This document shows, in pieces, positions 17,251-25,027 of a DNA stretch of 38,796 nt. The notes under the pieces were generated by a model. That model saw nothing but the letters and a program-made list of their open reading frames with translations. It was not told the DNA's origin and made no database searches. The position numbers were made by a program, and so were the translations under genes. The DNA comes from a virus. Numbering within the stretch: position 1 is the stretch's first letter; each line of letters opens with the position of its first letter. The DNA lies in the IMG/VR virus record IMGVR_UViG_3300037852_000072, positions 1-38,796 of that record; one strand, 5' to 3'.

Positions 17251-18210
17251 TTATGCGACGATCGGCGCGTTGGTCCAGTCATCGAGCCGCGCGATGCAGT
17301 ATTTGTGCTCGTCGACCATGCCAACATCCCAATTCAAGTGGGTGCGGTAGGTCTTGCCGTCCTGCAGCAAGCCGATGTCGCGCGCCTCCATCGGGCGCAA
17401 CTGCAAGCCGCGAAGGCGCTGCTCGCCGAGCGACACGACGTAGAGCGACGCGGTGACAGCCGTGCCGCCGCCGGACGCGACCTCGTTGAAGTCGAGCATG
17501 TAGGGATGGTCGTCCTTCGGGTAGCCCCACAGGAACGGCAGGCCAGCGTAGGACGCCTTCAAACCGCCGACGCCGGCATTGCCCGACACGTCGAAGTCCT
17601 GCATGACGAAGCCGGAGAGCGACGTGGTACGCGCCAACTGAATCCACAGCGGACGCGACAGGTACGGCGCGATGATGTGGGTCGGCCGGTTGACCGCGTT
17701 GATCGCCTTGTCGAGATTGGCGAGCGACAGCGCGGCGCCGCCGGAAACGGTCGAATTGTGGATGTCGCGCGAGTATTTGTTGGCGCGAACCTGCAGGCCG
17801 TTGAACACCCGCGCATTGGTCGACTGATCGCCCTTGATGACGGTGGTGGCGAACAACTGGCCGAAGCCAGTCATGCCCATCATTTCCTCGTAGTTGCGCC
17901 GCTCCGGACCATGGCGGTCGACGATGGCGCGGTCCACGTCGATGTCATGGTCGACGATGGCGGTGTTTTCCTGCAGCGGCGTGATCGTGCCATGCCCGCT
18001 GGACGACGCCTCGTTGATGGCGCGGAACTGCGGCGTCGGCAACACGGCCTGCCGGTAATAGACGAACACCGAGCCTTTCAGGCCCTCGAACGGCAGCGCG
18101 TCGAACAGATCGGTCGACTTCGCGAACATTTCGATTGGCGGCCGGCGGATGTCCTCCTTGGCCATCGACTTCGCGTATTCCGCGATCGTGATCAGATTCG
18201 AGACAGCCAT
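17251..18210 (-). CDS. Major capsid protein
   Basis: A 319-residue protein in the expected place between scaffold and cement genes. The N-terminus (SNLITIAEYAKSMAKEDIRR) matches capsid proteins of the BPP-1 type, which are HK97-fold proteins of about 330 residues. It continues with the long strand region PFEGLKGSVFVYYRQAVL, an E-loop-like Gly/Ser region near residue 70 and an acidic C-terminal strand (GMVDEHKYCIARLDDW). No prodomain or protease is obvious. A GGAAAGGG sequence is 9 nt before the ATG. Confidence 0.8.
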   Translation of the reverse strand: MAVSNLITIAEYAKSMAKEDIRRPPIEMFAKSTDLFDALPFEGLKGSVFVYYRQAVLPTPQFRAINEASSSGHGTITPLQENTAIVDHDIDVDRAIVDRHGPERRNYEEMMGMTGFGQLFATTVIKGDQSTNARVFNGLQVRANKYSRDIHNSTVSGGAALSLANLDKAINAVNRPTHIIAPYLSRPLWIQLARTTSLSGFVMQDFDVSGNAGVGGLKASYAGLPFLWGYPKDDHPYMLDFNEVASGGGTAVTASLYVVSLGEQRLRGLQLRPMEARDIGLLQDGKTYRTHLNWDVGMVDEHKYCIARLDDWTNAPIVA

Positions 18211-18227
18211 GGGTCAGGCCCTTTCCG

Positions 18228-18449
18228 TTAAGGATTCGAGGCCGCGGCCGTATAGGTCCACGAGCCGAGTGCAGTGTTGGGCGTGCCGCCCGATGACGTG
18301 CCGAGCGCCGTGCCGGTGGTGACGGTGCCCTGGCCGCGACCGATCTCCTTGGCGACGGTGTCAAGAAATTTGAGAATGTAGGCGACCTCGGCCGACTTCT
18401 TGTCGAGCGCCGGCGACGGATCGGTCATAGTGAGGACGAATACGCTCAT
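18228..18449 (-). CDS. Small head-cluster protein
   Basis: A 73-residue protein whose ATG overlaps the scaffold stop (ATGA). It begins with a short beta strand and a helix (KSAEVAYILKFLDTVAKEIG), and ends in a Gly/Thr/Ser-rich tail. I do not recognise it. Its position between scaffold and capsid suggests an assembly factor. Confidence 0.6.
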   Translation of the reverse strand: MSVFVLTMTDPSPALDKKSAEVAYILKFLDTVAKEIGRGQGTVTTGTALGTSSGGTPNTALGSWTYTAAASNP

Positions 18450-19264
18450 GCCGCCGCCCCGTTAGCGCGCGGAGCGCCGAATTTCTCGCTGTATTCTTTC
18501 TTCTGGTTGTAGCCCCAGCTATCCCAAATCTTGTCGCCCTCTGCGCCGGGCGGCAACTTGCCTTCCGGCTCCGGCACTTCACGGCCACGCTGCGAGAATG
18601 AACCGCTGCCTTGGCCGGAAAACTTGGTGATCAGCGATTCGTATGCCTGCACATCGGATGCGGTGAGAACGCGCGCCTGCAAGCCGGGCACACCCATGGC
18701 TTCGAGCCAGGTGTTAATCGCGGTGACGCGGGCGGTGCCGGTCGCGCCGAGCTTTGCGATTTCGGCATTTCGTGCGGTTGTGATCGCCTGTTGCGACGCG
18801 ACCTGCGCACCGGCATAGAGCCCGAGCAGCTTGGAGAAATTGTCCTGCGAAATGCCCATCGCGTGCGCCATGGTGCGCGCCTGCGCGAGCAGCGGATCGT
18901 CTTTCTTGAACTCGAAGGTGATGCCATCAGGCGGCTTGAAGTCGGAGGGCAGCTTGACCTCGTAGGCTTCCGGCGCCTGCGGCAACGAAAGACGCTTCAC
19001 GTCCTCCGCGGCTTTGAACGCGACATGCTCGTTGATCCAGGTCGAGAACGCTTTGTCGTCCTTGACCTTGCCGGCGGTCGCGTCCCAATGGGCTTCGGGA
19101 ACGTATTCGGGCCGCGCGCTAACCGGAGCCGATTTTGGCGTCGGGCTCGGCGTCGGTTTGTCCGGCGAGATAATCGCGGATACGGCTGGTGCCGGAGCCG
19201 GGCTTGGCGACGGAGCGGGCGCCGGCGACGGCGAAGGTGACGATGGGGTCGGCTGCTCTGCCAC
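18446..19264 (-). CDS. Scaffolding protein
   Basis: A 272-residue protein read from a GTG at 19264. Residues 1-50 are almost pure Ser/Pro/Ala repeats, the next part is acidic and helical with YVPEAHWDATAGKVKDDKAF and a typical scaffold motif (PSDFKPPDGITFEFKKDDPL followed by ARTMAHAMGIS), and the end is charged with WDSWGYNQKKEYSEKFG. Phage scaffolds of this size often carry the same E-x-Y-E-[VL]-K-x-P ... D-P-L-L ... A-x-x-x-G-[IL]-[ST] order. It overlaps the preceding gene by 146 nt in another frame, and the Pro-rich tail is encoded in that overlap. If the GTG is wrong there is no later in-frame start before residue 131. Confidence 0.75.
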   Translation of the reverse strand: MAEQPTPSSPSPSPAPAPSPSPAPAPAVSAIISPDKPTPSPTPKSAPVSARPEYVPEAHWDATAGKVKDDKAFSTWINEHVAFKAAEDVKRLSLPQAPEAYEVKLPSDFKPPDGITFEFKKDDPLLAQARTMAHAMGISQDNFSKLLGLYAGAQVASQQAITTARNAEIAKLGATGTARVTAINTWLEAMGVPGLQARVLTASDVQAYESLITKFSGQGSGSFSQRGREVPEPEGKLPPGAEGDKIWDSWGYNQKKEYSEKFGAPRANGAAA

Positions 19265-19472
19265 TTTCGCGAATTCCCTTGGCCATGAGGCCCATCAAAG
19301 TGGCGGCGAACTTGCGGCGTCCCTCGTTGGCTCGCAACGCACGTCCCGACGTTTCCGCTTCGCCAACGGCGCAAAGCGCTTTTTGCAGGTAGAGATAAAG
19401 CATGTAGCCGTCGTCGCTCCGCGCGATGCGGTCGATGGCGTCGAAGCAATGCTTGTCCGATACGTCGGTCAT
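19119..19472 (-). CDS. Small conserved phage protein overlapping scaffold
   Basis: A 117-residue protein starting in an ATGA overlap with the portal stop. It is helical and basic: FDAIDRIARSDDGYMLYLYL, then ALRANEGRRKFAATLMGLMA. I recall a similar short family between portal and scaffold genes in phages with this head cassette. The last 48 codons share DNA with the start of the scaffold gene. Function unknown. Confidence 0.65.
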   Translation of the reverse strand: MTDVSDKHCFDAIDRIARSDDGYMLYLYLQKALCAVGEAETSGRALRANEGRRKFAATLMGLMAKGIRESGRAADPIVTFAVAGARSVAKPGSGTSRIRDYLAGQTDAEPDAKIGSG

Positions 19473-21097
19473 GCTGCTGGTCCTGGTACTGGCACTTGCG
19501 AGGCGTTGCCCGGCACCGGCCGGTCGCCCATGAGTTTCGACATCTGCCCGATGGCGTTCTGGATTTCCTCGGGCTTGCGGAATATGAGCAGATCGGCGCG
19601 CGCTTTCTCGCTCAGCTTCTTCATGGTCTCACCGCCGTTGACCTGCACCTTGAATTCCTCGGGGAAGGTTTGCGCAAAGTAGGTCGTCAACTGCATCGTC
19701 TTGACGATCTCCTGCTGCTCGGCGGCGCCTTGTGCCGGATTGCGCGGCAGCGTCGACACCGCGCGGCCGTCGACCTGCAGCGGCTTGATCGAGCCGGCCG
19801 CTTCCAACAGATATTTGAAGCGCAGGAAGATTTGCGCAGGTCCCTCGCGCCAGAACGGCAGGCCCGGCGTGCCGAGGCGGCGTTGCGCGCGGGCAAGCTC
19901 GTCCATCCATTGCGTCGCGGTCGGCGGCGTGTCGCCGGTCTGCTCGGGATGATCGACGAAGAACAGCTTGCGCAGGTTCTTGACCTTTTCCTCGTACTGA
20001 TAATTGGCGGCTTCCGGCGGCGTCACCTTGTAGATCGGCTGCACGTCGCCGGCGGTGCCGGGCCGCACCGGATAGGCCATGCCTTCCTCGACGCCCTGCT
20101 CGACCGCGGCAAAGCTGTCGTCGGGATAGGTGATCGGCGGATCGATCGCCAGCGCGCCGTGCTTGGTCCGCATCCGCTCCAATTCGTCGACCTGGCGGAA
20201 TGTCGGCAGGCCCTGGCGCAGCGGGCCATAGCCGTGCGGCCAATCGGCGGTCGGATTGAAGCGCATTGGAATGAGCGGACAGCAGCCCTCGCCCTTGATC
20301 GTGGCCTTATGCACCAGCTTGTTCGTGACAAACATGGTGTGCTGCCAGACCTCATCGGTCTTGTCGTTCCAGTCGCGCCAATAGCCCCACACGACTTGCG
20401 TGCGCAGCGCGGGATCGCCTTCGATCTCGCGCCTGAACTCGGCAGTCATGCCGCCCCAAATATCCTCGCCGACCAATTCTCGCACATAACTGTTGCGCGT
20501 GTAGCGGACGACAAAGCGGTCATCGAGTTCGCCGTAGGGGCCGAGATTGACTTCAAGCTCGCGGAACGGCACCGCCGAGACCGTGACCGGCCGGTGCGGG
20601 TGCGGGCGCTCGATCCACAGTGCCGCCGTCCCAATGGCGATGTCGGGATAGAACGCCTTGGTCAGTTCGGGATAAAGATTCGACGCCTTCATGGCATCAA
20701 AGATTTTGGCGTCGTCGTCCTTGACCTGATCCTTGATGCCTTTCCAGGCCGGGCCGTCCTTGCCGCCGGGCAGGTCCATGCCGGGGCCGCGCTCGCACCA
20801 CGGCACGGCTTCCGGCATGAAGGCGTTGGTGAGTTCGGTGACGAAATCCTGCGTGATGATGAACGCCTGATCGGTGTTCAACTCCGGCGCGTCGAGCATC
20901 CGCTGCGTCGATGGCGCGGTCATCGAGGAAATCTGCCGCTGCCGATCCGGCGCAGCGAAGAAGTAGCATTCCTTCACGTCGAGTTCGATGTACGACTTGA
21001 AGGTGCGCGCCGCGGCGAGCCGCTGCAAGCCTTCGGTTTCGAGATCGCCGGGCTGACCCTCGACGAGCTTGGTTTCCGGCTGCTGGTCGTCGGCCAT
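19469..21097 (-). CDS. Portal protein (head-tail connector)
   Basis: A 542-residue protein of the podovirus head-to-tail connector family. Typical parts are the N-terminal SYIELDVKECYFFAAPDRQR, RMLDAPELNTDQAFIITQDF, the beta domain with FRELEVNLGPYG, and the stem/clip part ADWPHGYGPLRQGLPTFRQV followed by a helix with RMRTKHGALAIDPP. The dodecamer forms the channel for DNA and binds the large terminase. Length and the place between terminase and scaffold agree. The ATG overlaps the preceding stop (TGATG). Confidence 0.85.
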   Translation of the reverse strand: MADDQQPETKLVEGQPGDLETEGLQRLAAARTFKSYIELDVKECYFFAAPDRQRQISSMTAPSTQRMLDAPELNTDQAFIITQDFVTELTNAFMPEAVPWCERGPGMDLPGGKDGPAWKGIKDQVKDDDAKIFDAMKASNLYPELTKAFYPDIAIGTAALWIERPHPHRPVTVSAVPFRELEVNLGPYGELDDRFVVRYTRNSYVRELVGEDIWGGMTAEFRREIEGDPALRTQVVWGYWRDWNDKTDEVWQHTMFVTNKLVHKATIKGEGCCPLIPMRFNPTADWPHGYGPLRQGLPTFRQVDELERMRTKHGALAIDPPITYPDDSFAAVEQGVEEGMAYPVRPGTAGDVQPIYKVTPPEAANYQYEEKVKNLRKLFFVDHPEQTGDTPPTATQWMDELARAQRRLGTPGLPFWREGPAQIFLRFKYLLEAAGSIKPLQVDGRAVSTLPRNPAQGAAEQQEIVKTMQLTTYFAQTFPEEFKVQVNGGETMKKLSEKARADLLIFRKPEEIQNAIGQMSKLMGDRPVPGNASQVPVPGPAA

Positions 21098-21318
21098 CAG
21101 GTCTTGAATGACGCGAGCGGCGAGGCGGCCGGCGTCATACCCTTGGTGCCGGAAAGCGCAAGCTGCGTGCCGTAGCGCGCCATCAGGCTCGCCATGTCGC
21201 CTTGCGTGGTGTTTTGCAGGCCGGAGACCAGATCGGCTTGCGCCGCTTGCTGCTCTTGCGCGAGGTTAGGATCGGTCGGTAACTGGGGAGTGTCCGCCTG
21301 CAAGACGCTTTCCGCCAT
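21097..21318 (-). CDS. Small head-cluster protein
   Basis: A 73-residue protein from ATG 21318. It is Gln/Ala-rich (NLAQEQQAAQADLVSGLQNT) and helical, with a short hydrophobic segment, and its stop overlaps the portal start. Its first 53 nt overlap the preceding gene in another frame. Similar short genes stand before the portal gene in related phages, but I know of no function. Confidence 0.6.
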   Translation of the reverse strand: MAESVLQADTPQLPTDPNLAQEQQAAQADLVSGLQNTTQGDMASLMARYGTQLALSGTKGMTPAASPLASFKT

Positions 21319-21709
21319 TCTGTAACAGGTGGCGGTATAAGGCGTCGGGCCGCCAGACGCGGCAACGCACGGCAAGCAGATGAATGATGGCCGGCGTGCA
21401 GAAGAAGCCGAGGCGCGACGGCCATGCGATGCGCTGGCGCTGCCGCGGCATGTGAACGATCTCGCAGCCCTCGGTGTATTTGATCAGCGCGGCCTTGGCG
21501 GCGGGATGCGCCAGCAGCATCAGCCGCGTGCCGTTCAACTGCGTGTCATAGACCAGCCACGCCTTGAAACCGGGGCAATAGGCGAAGGCCGAGACATGCT
21601 TGAACCTGCCGAGCGCCAGCCAGCGCAGCCAGCGCAGCGGCGTTCGCATGTGAAAAACGACGTACCATTCGGTCGGCTCGATGGCGTCAGGAAGCGCGAT
21701 CTCGTCCAT
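21266..21709 (-). CDS. Conserved phage protein, possible permuted NlpC/P60-type hydrolase
   Basis: A 147-residue protein. It opens WYVVFHMRTPLRWLRWLALG, RFKHVSAFAY, then an aromatic strand (FKAWLVYD), a basic middle, FCTPAIIHLLAV and the helix DALYRHLLQNGG. The order His-Ser (KHVSAF) first, then a Cys at the start of a helix (FFCTPAIIHLL), is that of circularly permuted papain-like hydrolases of the YiiX type. This is a hypothesis only; the family is uncharacterised as far as I know. It overlaps both neighbours. Confidence 0.6.
   Translation of the reverse strand: MDEIALPDAIEPTEWYVVFHMRTPLRWLRWLALGRFKHVSAFAYCPGFKAWLVYDTQLNGTRLMLLAHPAAKAALIKYTEGCEIVHMPRQRQRIAWPSRLGFFCTPAIIHLLAVRCRVWRPDALYRHLLQNGGKRLAGGHSPVTDRS
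21361..21371. repeat. 11-bp repeat GGCAACGCACG, copy 4
   Basis: Exact copy 42 nt upstream of ATG 21318, inside the coding sequence of the 147-residue protein. Confidence 0.7.
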
Positions 21710-21899
21710 GTTCCTCGATGATCGTTGGCGGGCCGTCGATGATTTTTTGGGCGACCATTCGGCACAGTCGCCGCAGACCTTCGATTTCCTTAAACGCCGC
21801 CTTCAAAAGCAATTCATCGGTAGATTCGCTAAAAGCGCTGGCCGGGAACAACAGCCGCTCTTTCAATCGATCCAGAATATCCTCATCCTCATCGCTCAT
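21687..21899 (-). CDS. Small acidic helical protein
   Basis: A 70-residue protein starting in an ATGA overlap with the large terminase stop and ending 23 nt inside the next gene. It begins SDEDEDILDRLKERLLF and contains LLLKAAFKEIEGLRRLC, so two amphipathic helices. No motif is recognised. It may bind the terminase or portal, judging from position alone. Confidence 0.55.
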   Translation of the reverse strand: MSDEDEDILDRLKERLLFPASAFSESTDELLLKAAFKEIEGLRRLCRMVAQKIIDGPPTIIEEHGRDRAS

Positions 21900-23389
21900 G
21901 CCACGACCCTCCGCATTGTCTTTGGCCCTTTGTAGATGCGCGCGGGCCGCACGTCGCCGATCGGCGTGAGCCCGATCATCTTACGGCTTACGCCGCGGCC
22001 GATCACCTTATATTGCAGGCAATCGCACAGGTTTGAATACTTGTCCTTCTTCGGCCGCAGCACGCCATCTTCCTCGCGCACCAGATGATAGCGCCCCGCC
22101 ATGCCGACGATCAGCGTGCGGCACAGCGGCGATATGACCAGATAATTGATGCCGGCCGGATTGTCGTTGAGCGCATAGGCCACCGCCTCGGTGCGCTCGT
22201 CGATATTGTTCATCTTCACCGGCGCCGGCGTCACCTTCATGCCGTTATGCTCGAAGATGTCATAGCTCGACTGCTCGGTCTGCTGGCCCTTGTCGCGGCC
22301 CTTCGGATCGCCGACGAAGCGGACATTGAAGCCCGGATAGTGCTGCGTCAGGAACCGCTTGACCTTTGGCGCGAACATGCTGGCCGGCTCATTGAAGCCG
22401 AGCATTTCATATTGCACGAACAACCGCTGATTGATCTCCTGGCCGAACAGGGCTGCCGGAAACACGCGGCCGAAATCGAGCGACACCAGCACGTCGTAGC
22501 CCGGCACCGGCCGCAGCGCCTCGCGCGAGACATGGAACTCGCGGCGGAACATCGGCCATACTGGCTGGCCCTCGACCACGAGTGCCACGCGGTTCATCAG
22601 CCGGGAATCGATCCAGGCCCGCGACTTGCCGGGCCACATGCGGGAATAATAGGACGCCGGCAGATTTTTTAGGTTCTCGGCATTCGGATTGACCTCGTAG
22701 CCGGCATGAATGCCGCGATCATCAAATAATTCGATAAGTGCCGAAGGCTGCATATAGAAGCCCCATTCGGCGGGCCAGACATATTGCATACGCTCATCCT
22801 CGCTTAACCCCGGCGGCAGGTCGACTTGTCCGGTCATCATAGCGAGCCAGCAATCCTCGTCCGGCGCGTTGCCATCGCCGATGATGCCGCGCCATGTCGG
22901 GCCGCCGTGCTCGTCGGGCGGAAATCGCAGGCGGCTATCGGCCTCGTCGAAAATCTCCTTCGGGATGAACGGCAGTTCGTTGAAGAAGCCGCCGGTGTAT
23001 TCCGTCGAGCGCAATTTCTTCACATCGTCGGCCTTGTCGAGAGATATGAAATCGAATTCCGTCATTACATCGGCAAACCTGATCTTGTGCTGCATGAAGC
23101 CGGGTGCGGAATTGAAACGGCCATAGATGTGCTCGGGGAAGGTTTCGAGCCACGTCCGCACCGTCGAGCGTTTCAGGTCCGGCATAGTATTGCGGCACAT
23201 AAAAAACCGTGACCGCCGCAGACCATCAATGGGTGACTTTACCTGTTCCTGTGCGTGCCGCATCAATCGCGCGCAGGCGGCTTTGGTCTTGCCGGAGCCG
23301 AGCGGGCCTTGGATATAATCGACAGGCTTGTTCGACAGTACGAAGTCGCTGACTTTCGTGCCGGCAATGACCTCAAATTCCTGACCCAT
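21896..23389 (-). CDS. terL: Terminase large subunit
   Basis: A 497-residue packaging motor. Walker A is GPLGSGKT (residues 28-35); the Walker B-like strand ends in GGFFNELPFIP with the likely catalytic Glu138. The nuclease half has SLDFGR (303-308; Asp305), VGDPKG (359-364; Asp361) and the late acidic YSNLCDCLQY. These are the metal-binding acids of the RNase H-type nuclease that cuts concatemers. ATG 23389 overlaps the stop of a 24-codon gene (TGATG); in-frame starts upstream would add 52 basic residues before the usual N-terminus. No inactivating change is visible. Confidence 0.9.
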   Translation of the reverse strand: MGQEFEVIAGTKVSDFVLSNKPVDYIQGPLGSGKTKAACARLMRHAQEQVKSPIDGLRRSRFFMCRNTMPDLKRSTVRTWLETFPEHIYGRFNSAPGFMQHKIRFADVMTEFDFISLDKADDVKKLRSTEYTGGFFNELPFIPKEIFDEADSRLRFPPDEHGGPTWRGIIGDGNAPDEDCWLAMMTGQVDLPPGLSEDERMQYVWPAEWGFYMQPSALIELFDDRGIHAGYEVNPNAENLKNLPASYYSRMWPGKSRAWIDSRLMNRVALVVEGQPVWPMFRREFHVSREALRPVPGYDVLVSLDFGRVFPAALFGQEINQRLFVQYEMLGFNEPASMFAPKVKRFLTQHYPGFNVRFVGDPKGRDKGQQTEQSSYDIFEHNGMKVTPAPVKMNNIDERTEAVAYALNDNPAGINYLVISPLCRTLIVGMAGRYHLVREEDGVLRPKKDKYSNLCDCLQYKVIGRGVSRKMIGLTPIGDVRPARIYKGPKTMRRVVA

Positions 23390-23463
23390 CAGAACGACGC
23401 TGCGCCGGGAGCGGAGCCGGCCGCCGCCAATCCGAACGGCACGCATTGCGCCGGGACGGTCAT
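23389..23463 (-). CDS. 24-residue microprotein between two packaging genes
   Basis: The frame MTVPAQCVPFGLAAAGSAPG (24 residues in all) fills the gap exactly: its ATG overlaps the previous stop (ATGA) and its stop overlaps the terL ATG (TGATG). The sequence is hydrophobic and Gly/Ala-rich with one Cys, and might be a short membrane peptide or only a coupling device. The double overlap is the evidence. Confidence 0.5.
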   Translation of the reverse strand: MTVPAQCVPFGLAAAGSAPGAASF

Positions 23464-24026
23464 GCCGCGCTCCGCTTGACCAATTGCGCCTGCCGCAGAA
23501 GGGGAAGTAGCCGCTGATCGAGCCGATCTTCTTCGCGGTCGGCATCGTCGGCCGCGATGTAAGCTTCGAGCCACAAATCCGGGGGAAAAGCTTCCGGCGG
23601 CAGCTTCACATGCTCGTCAATATTGACCAGCGCCGCCGATTCCTTCTCGTATTGCGCAATGCGCTCGTCGTCGATGCCGTCGAGCTTCATCAGATATTGC
23701 TCGATACCGTGCGCGATGCGATGCGCGCCCCAACCGATGGCCGGGAAATACGGCATCCCGAGCATGGTGCCGAGCCACCATTCCGGCCGCTCGTGCCACG
23801 GATAGGTCTCGTCGGGATAGATGTGGCTCTTGGGAAAAATGTCCGGCGTTTGATTGTCGATGTAGGTGGTCATGCCGTCGATAGACGATCCGGCCAGATA
23901 TGGCACGCGGTATTGCCGGTTGATGATCGGGCGTCGCGCCAAGTGCGCCCGCAGGCCGGGATTGCGTTGGAGTGTCTTGACGACCACGGCAACGGGTGCC
24001 GGTTCGTCGCCGCGGTCGCCGATCAT
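23460..24026 (-). CDS. Conserved phage protein next to terminase
   Basis: A 188-residue protein. RQYRVPYLAGSSIDGMTTYI recalls a conserved phage family that begins with a Y-x-A-G-x-S-x-D-G-x-T-x-Y-I-D strand. The following part has HERPEWW and, after about 20 residues, AHRIAHGIEQY; in the family I recall H-E-x-x-E and A-H-x-x-A at these places, which could bind a metal. It ends in an acidic helix. I start at ATG 24026 with GAGG five bases upstream; a GTG lies one codon before. Its function is unknown. Confidence 0.6.
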   Translation of the reverse strand: MIGDRGDEPAPVAVVVKTLQRNPGLRAHLARRPIINRQYRVPYLAGSSIDGMTTYIDNQTPDIFPKSHIYPDETYPWHERPEWWLGTMLGMPYFPAIGWGAHRIAHGIEQYLMKLDGIDDERIAQYEKESAALVNIDEHVKLPPEAFPPDLWLEAYIAADDADREEDRLDQRLLPLLRQAQLVKRSAA

Positions 24027-24038
24027 CACATCCTCAAT

Positions 24039-24188
24039 TCAGCTTTGGATGGCGCTCAGGATCGCAGATTTGACAGGACTGACCCTCTTTGCAATCGCAC
24101 TGATCCTGCCTGACTTCATTGCGCACAATTGGTCGGTTCCTTCACATCGCGCACACTGTCGCATCACGTGAGTTATTTTGGTCACCAT
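24039..24188 (-). CDS. Small Cys-containing protein
   Basis: A 49-residue frame behind a strong GGGAGG site (start ATG 24188, or the next codon, GTG, with better spacing). It contains CARCEGTDQLC, so three close Cys, and a basic C-terminal half (KSGRISAIAKRVSPVKSA). It may be a tiny zinc-binding protein. No homologue comes to mind. Confidence 0.5.
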   Translation of the reverse strand: MVTKITHVMRQCARCEGTDQLCAMKSGRISAIAKRVSPVKSAILSAIQS

Positions 24189-24197
24189 TACCTCCCG

Positions 24198-24413
24198 TCA
24201 ATGGGCCGTATAAGTGTTTTTGATAAAATAACCCTCTTTAAAACGAGTGCCTTCCTTGTCTGGCTCATAATCGGAATCGCCCGGCATCACTGGCGTAGTG
24301 ATACCCTGCTCGGCGCAAAAGCGAAGCGCGGCGTCCAAAGAATAAAATTCCTCGCTAATCTGCTTGTCGTCAAAAGTGATGATTACGCCTTTTGGCTGTG
24401 GATTGTCAGACAT
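24198..24413 (-). CDS. Small protein, unknown function
   Basis: A 71-residue acidic protein with GGGAGG before its ATG. It has a beta-hairpin start (KGVIITFDDKQISEEFYSL), a helix (DAALRFCAEQGI) and an aromatic end. It looks folded and has normal codon use but no recognised family. Confidence 0.55.
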   Translation of the reverse strand: MSDNPQPKGVIITFDDKQISEEFYSLDAALRFCAEQGITTPVMPGDSDYEPDKEGTRFKEGYFIKNTYTAH

Positions 24414-24425
24414 CCCGTCCTCCCA

Positions 24426-24731
24426 TCAATTCAGCACATGTGGCCGCATCTCCCGGCAGTGCCGCTCGATCATTTCCTGGTCGTGTTCGGTGCGCGGCTG
24501 GATGATAACACGCGGCAATTGCGGCTGCGAGCGGTCGACCTCGGCTTCCAGCCACGCGCCGTGCCACACCGGCTCGCCGTCGGCGCCGAGGATCACCGGC
24601 GTCCCGCGCGGCCGGTTGAACACGATGGCCGCGTACTGCCCGCGCTTCTGGAATTCGCGCGCCCATTGCTGGAATTGCTCGCCGTAGAGTTCGACGAACA
24701 GGTCGGGAATTCTTTCAAACACCGTGATCAC
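24426..24731 (-). CDS. Small protein coupled to RHH gene
   Basis: A 101-residue protein that I start at GTG 24731, which overlaps the stop of the ribbon-helix-helix gene (GTGA). Residues include FERIPDLFVELYGEQFQQWA and QYAAIVFNRPRGTPVILGAD, then an acidic WLEAEVDRSQ stretch and the end EMIERHCREMRP. Mixed alpha/beta with no known motif. It lies between the two terminase subunits. Confidence 0.55.
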   Translation of the reverse strand: MITVFERIPDLFVELYGEQFQQWAREFQKRGQYAAIVFNRPRGTPVILGADGEPVWHGAWLEAEVDRSQPQLPRVIIQPRTEHDQEMIERHCREMRPHVLN

Positions 24732-24886
24732 GCCGGCCACTCCTGCTCCACAGCCCGCGCCAGCACCGCACGCGCATACCCCGCTACCGTCCGATGCTCC
24801 CGCGCCGCCGCAGCCTCAAGCCGCGCCCGCAACTCCGCATCGACCGGAACCGTGATCTGCTCCCGCTTCGCTCTATCGCTCTCCAT
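24728..24886 (-). CDS. Ribbon-helix-helix (Arc-type) DNA-binding protein
   Basis: A 52-residue protein from ATG 24886 (MESDRAKREQITVPVDAEL). The strand EQITVPV is followed by two helices (LRARLEAAAAREHRT and VAGYARAVLARAVEQEW), the pattern of Arc/MetJ-type repressors that bind DNA as dimers with the paired strands. An 11-bp repeat lies 31 nt before its ATG and could be its operator. It stands between terS and terL, an unusual place for a regulator. Confidence 0.7.
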   Translation of the reverse strand: MESDRAKREQITVPVDAELRARLEAAAAREHRTVAGYARAVLARAVEQEWPA

Positions 24887-25023
24887 GATAATGCAATGCA
24901 GCGCACGACAATCTGCGGCAACGCACGCCAAAATGTTTCAAAGCCCCAAAATTTCCCGCACCCCTCCCCCGATGAAATGGACCGAAAATGTGTGGGCAGA
25001 GGATAGGAGCCGCTTGAGCGCGC
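24887..25023. other. Intergenic gap with repeats, before terS
   Basis: This stretch holds a copy of the 11-bp repeat (24918-24928), two CCAAAAT direct repeats about 20 nt apart, and ends at a 14-bp palindrome (TTGAGCGCGCTCAA, 25014-25027) that contains the stop of terS. No coding frame is credible. A packaging (cos/pac) site or an operator for the RHH protein is possible. Confidence 0.5.
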
Positions 25024-25027
25024 TCAA
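25014..25027. repeat. 14-bp perfect palindrome at terS stop
   Basis: TTGAGCGCGCTCAA; the last bases are part of the terS stop codon on the minus strand. It could form a short hairpin or a dimer-binding site. No T-run follows on either strand. Confidence 0.7.

Noticed and set aside
17089-18231. Long open frame opposite the capsid gene
   Set aside because: Shadow of the major capsid protein, with no domain pattern or ribosome site.
19496-21175. Long open frame on the plus strand opposite the portal gene
   Set aside because: Arg/His/Leu-rich composition typical of antisense shadow in high-GC DNA; the minus strand encodes a recognisable portal protein.
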